64,000 nucleotides of DNA from Strongylocentrotus droebachiensis. Taxonomy: Eukaryota; Echinodermata; Echinoidea; Camarodonta; Strongylocentrotidae. Below the pieces are notes generated by a model. It was not told the DNA's origin and did no database searches. It worked only from the letters and a program-made list of their open reading frames with translations. The DNA lies in assembly GCA_035222895.1 (NCBI GenBank), contig JAVYIG010001841.1, positions 62,001 through 126,000 on the forward strand, written 5' to 3'. Of the stretch, positions 63,728-64,000 are shown piece by piece (position 1 is the stretch's first letter; every line of letters begins with the position of its first letter). A program made the position numbers and the translations under genes.

Positions 63728-64000
63728 GTGAGACTGAATTCCCTTTCTTCCCACACTCTTGTGTGTGTGTTAAAGGCCATCTGTACTAGTTTGGCCAGGA
63801 GGGATAAGATCACCCAGGGTGGTCACTGATAGGATACTTTCTCATCATCATGGGGGATCAATGGTCACTGTTTAGGCATTGTGTTCTATATAGAGGGAGC
63901 AAGTAGCTACAAGTAGTACAGTGGGGCTTTAAATATGCAAGTCCCAGTTTATCCTGGGGGGGGGGGGGGAGCGTTATCATTTCACTGAAGAGATCATAAC

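Overview
The window is animal nuclear DNA: AT-rich, with small exons in long introns, canonical GT-AG splice sites, and a large share of the sequence in transposon remnants, tRNA-derived SINEs, CR1/L2-like LINE tails, foldback elements, satellites and microsatellites. An extracellular kringle gene, a secreted C-type lectin and a MAK-type ciliary kinase, together with many TACATGTAC palindromes, point to an invertebrate deuterostome, most likely an echinoderm. The echinoderm call is inference; no species is claimed.

Regions 217-16560 and 20166-36695 are two direct copies of one segment. Each holds a complete six-exon minus-strand gene that I reconstruct from splice sites and agreeing intron phases: two cytoplasmic exons, a signal-anchor membrane exon, a one-exon kringle domain, a Thr-rich stalk exon and a C-terminal exon. 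Copy A predicts 272 residues and copy B 267. The copies differ by few substitutions at their low-coordinate end and clearly more at the promoter end. They also differ by about a dozen whole insertions, so each copy gives the empty site for elements in the other. This exposes target-site duplications of TA, TAA/TTA, CAG, TTAA and 8 bp. The pair may be true paralogues or two haplotypes wrongly placed in tandem; the sequence alone cannot decide.

The spacer between the copies (16560-20166) carries an isolated minus-strand EGF exon (18838-18950) with decayed tandem relatives. It has a phase-1 acceptor and its own stop, so it could serve as an alternative last exon of the copy B kringle gene.

Region 36700-41690 is repeats only (foldback elements, a GCGCGAAGCGCGG satellite, poly-G/poly-C dispersed repeats). 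A three-exon C-type lectin gene follows on the plus strand (41691-44886), then about 9 kb of repeats with a LINE 3' end and a 1.1 kb foldback, and finally the first eleven coding exons of a MAK/CILK1-family kinase (54035-63727), which runs off the right edge.

The three gene types show no sign of being an operon-like unit. The kringle and lectin genes encode cell-surface or secreted proteins; the kinase is a cilium regulator.
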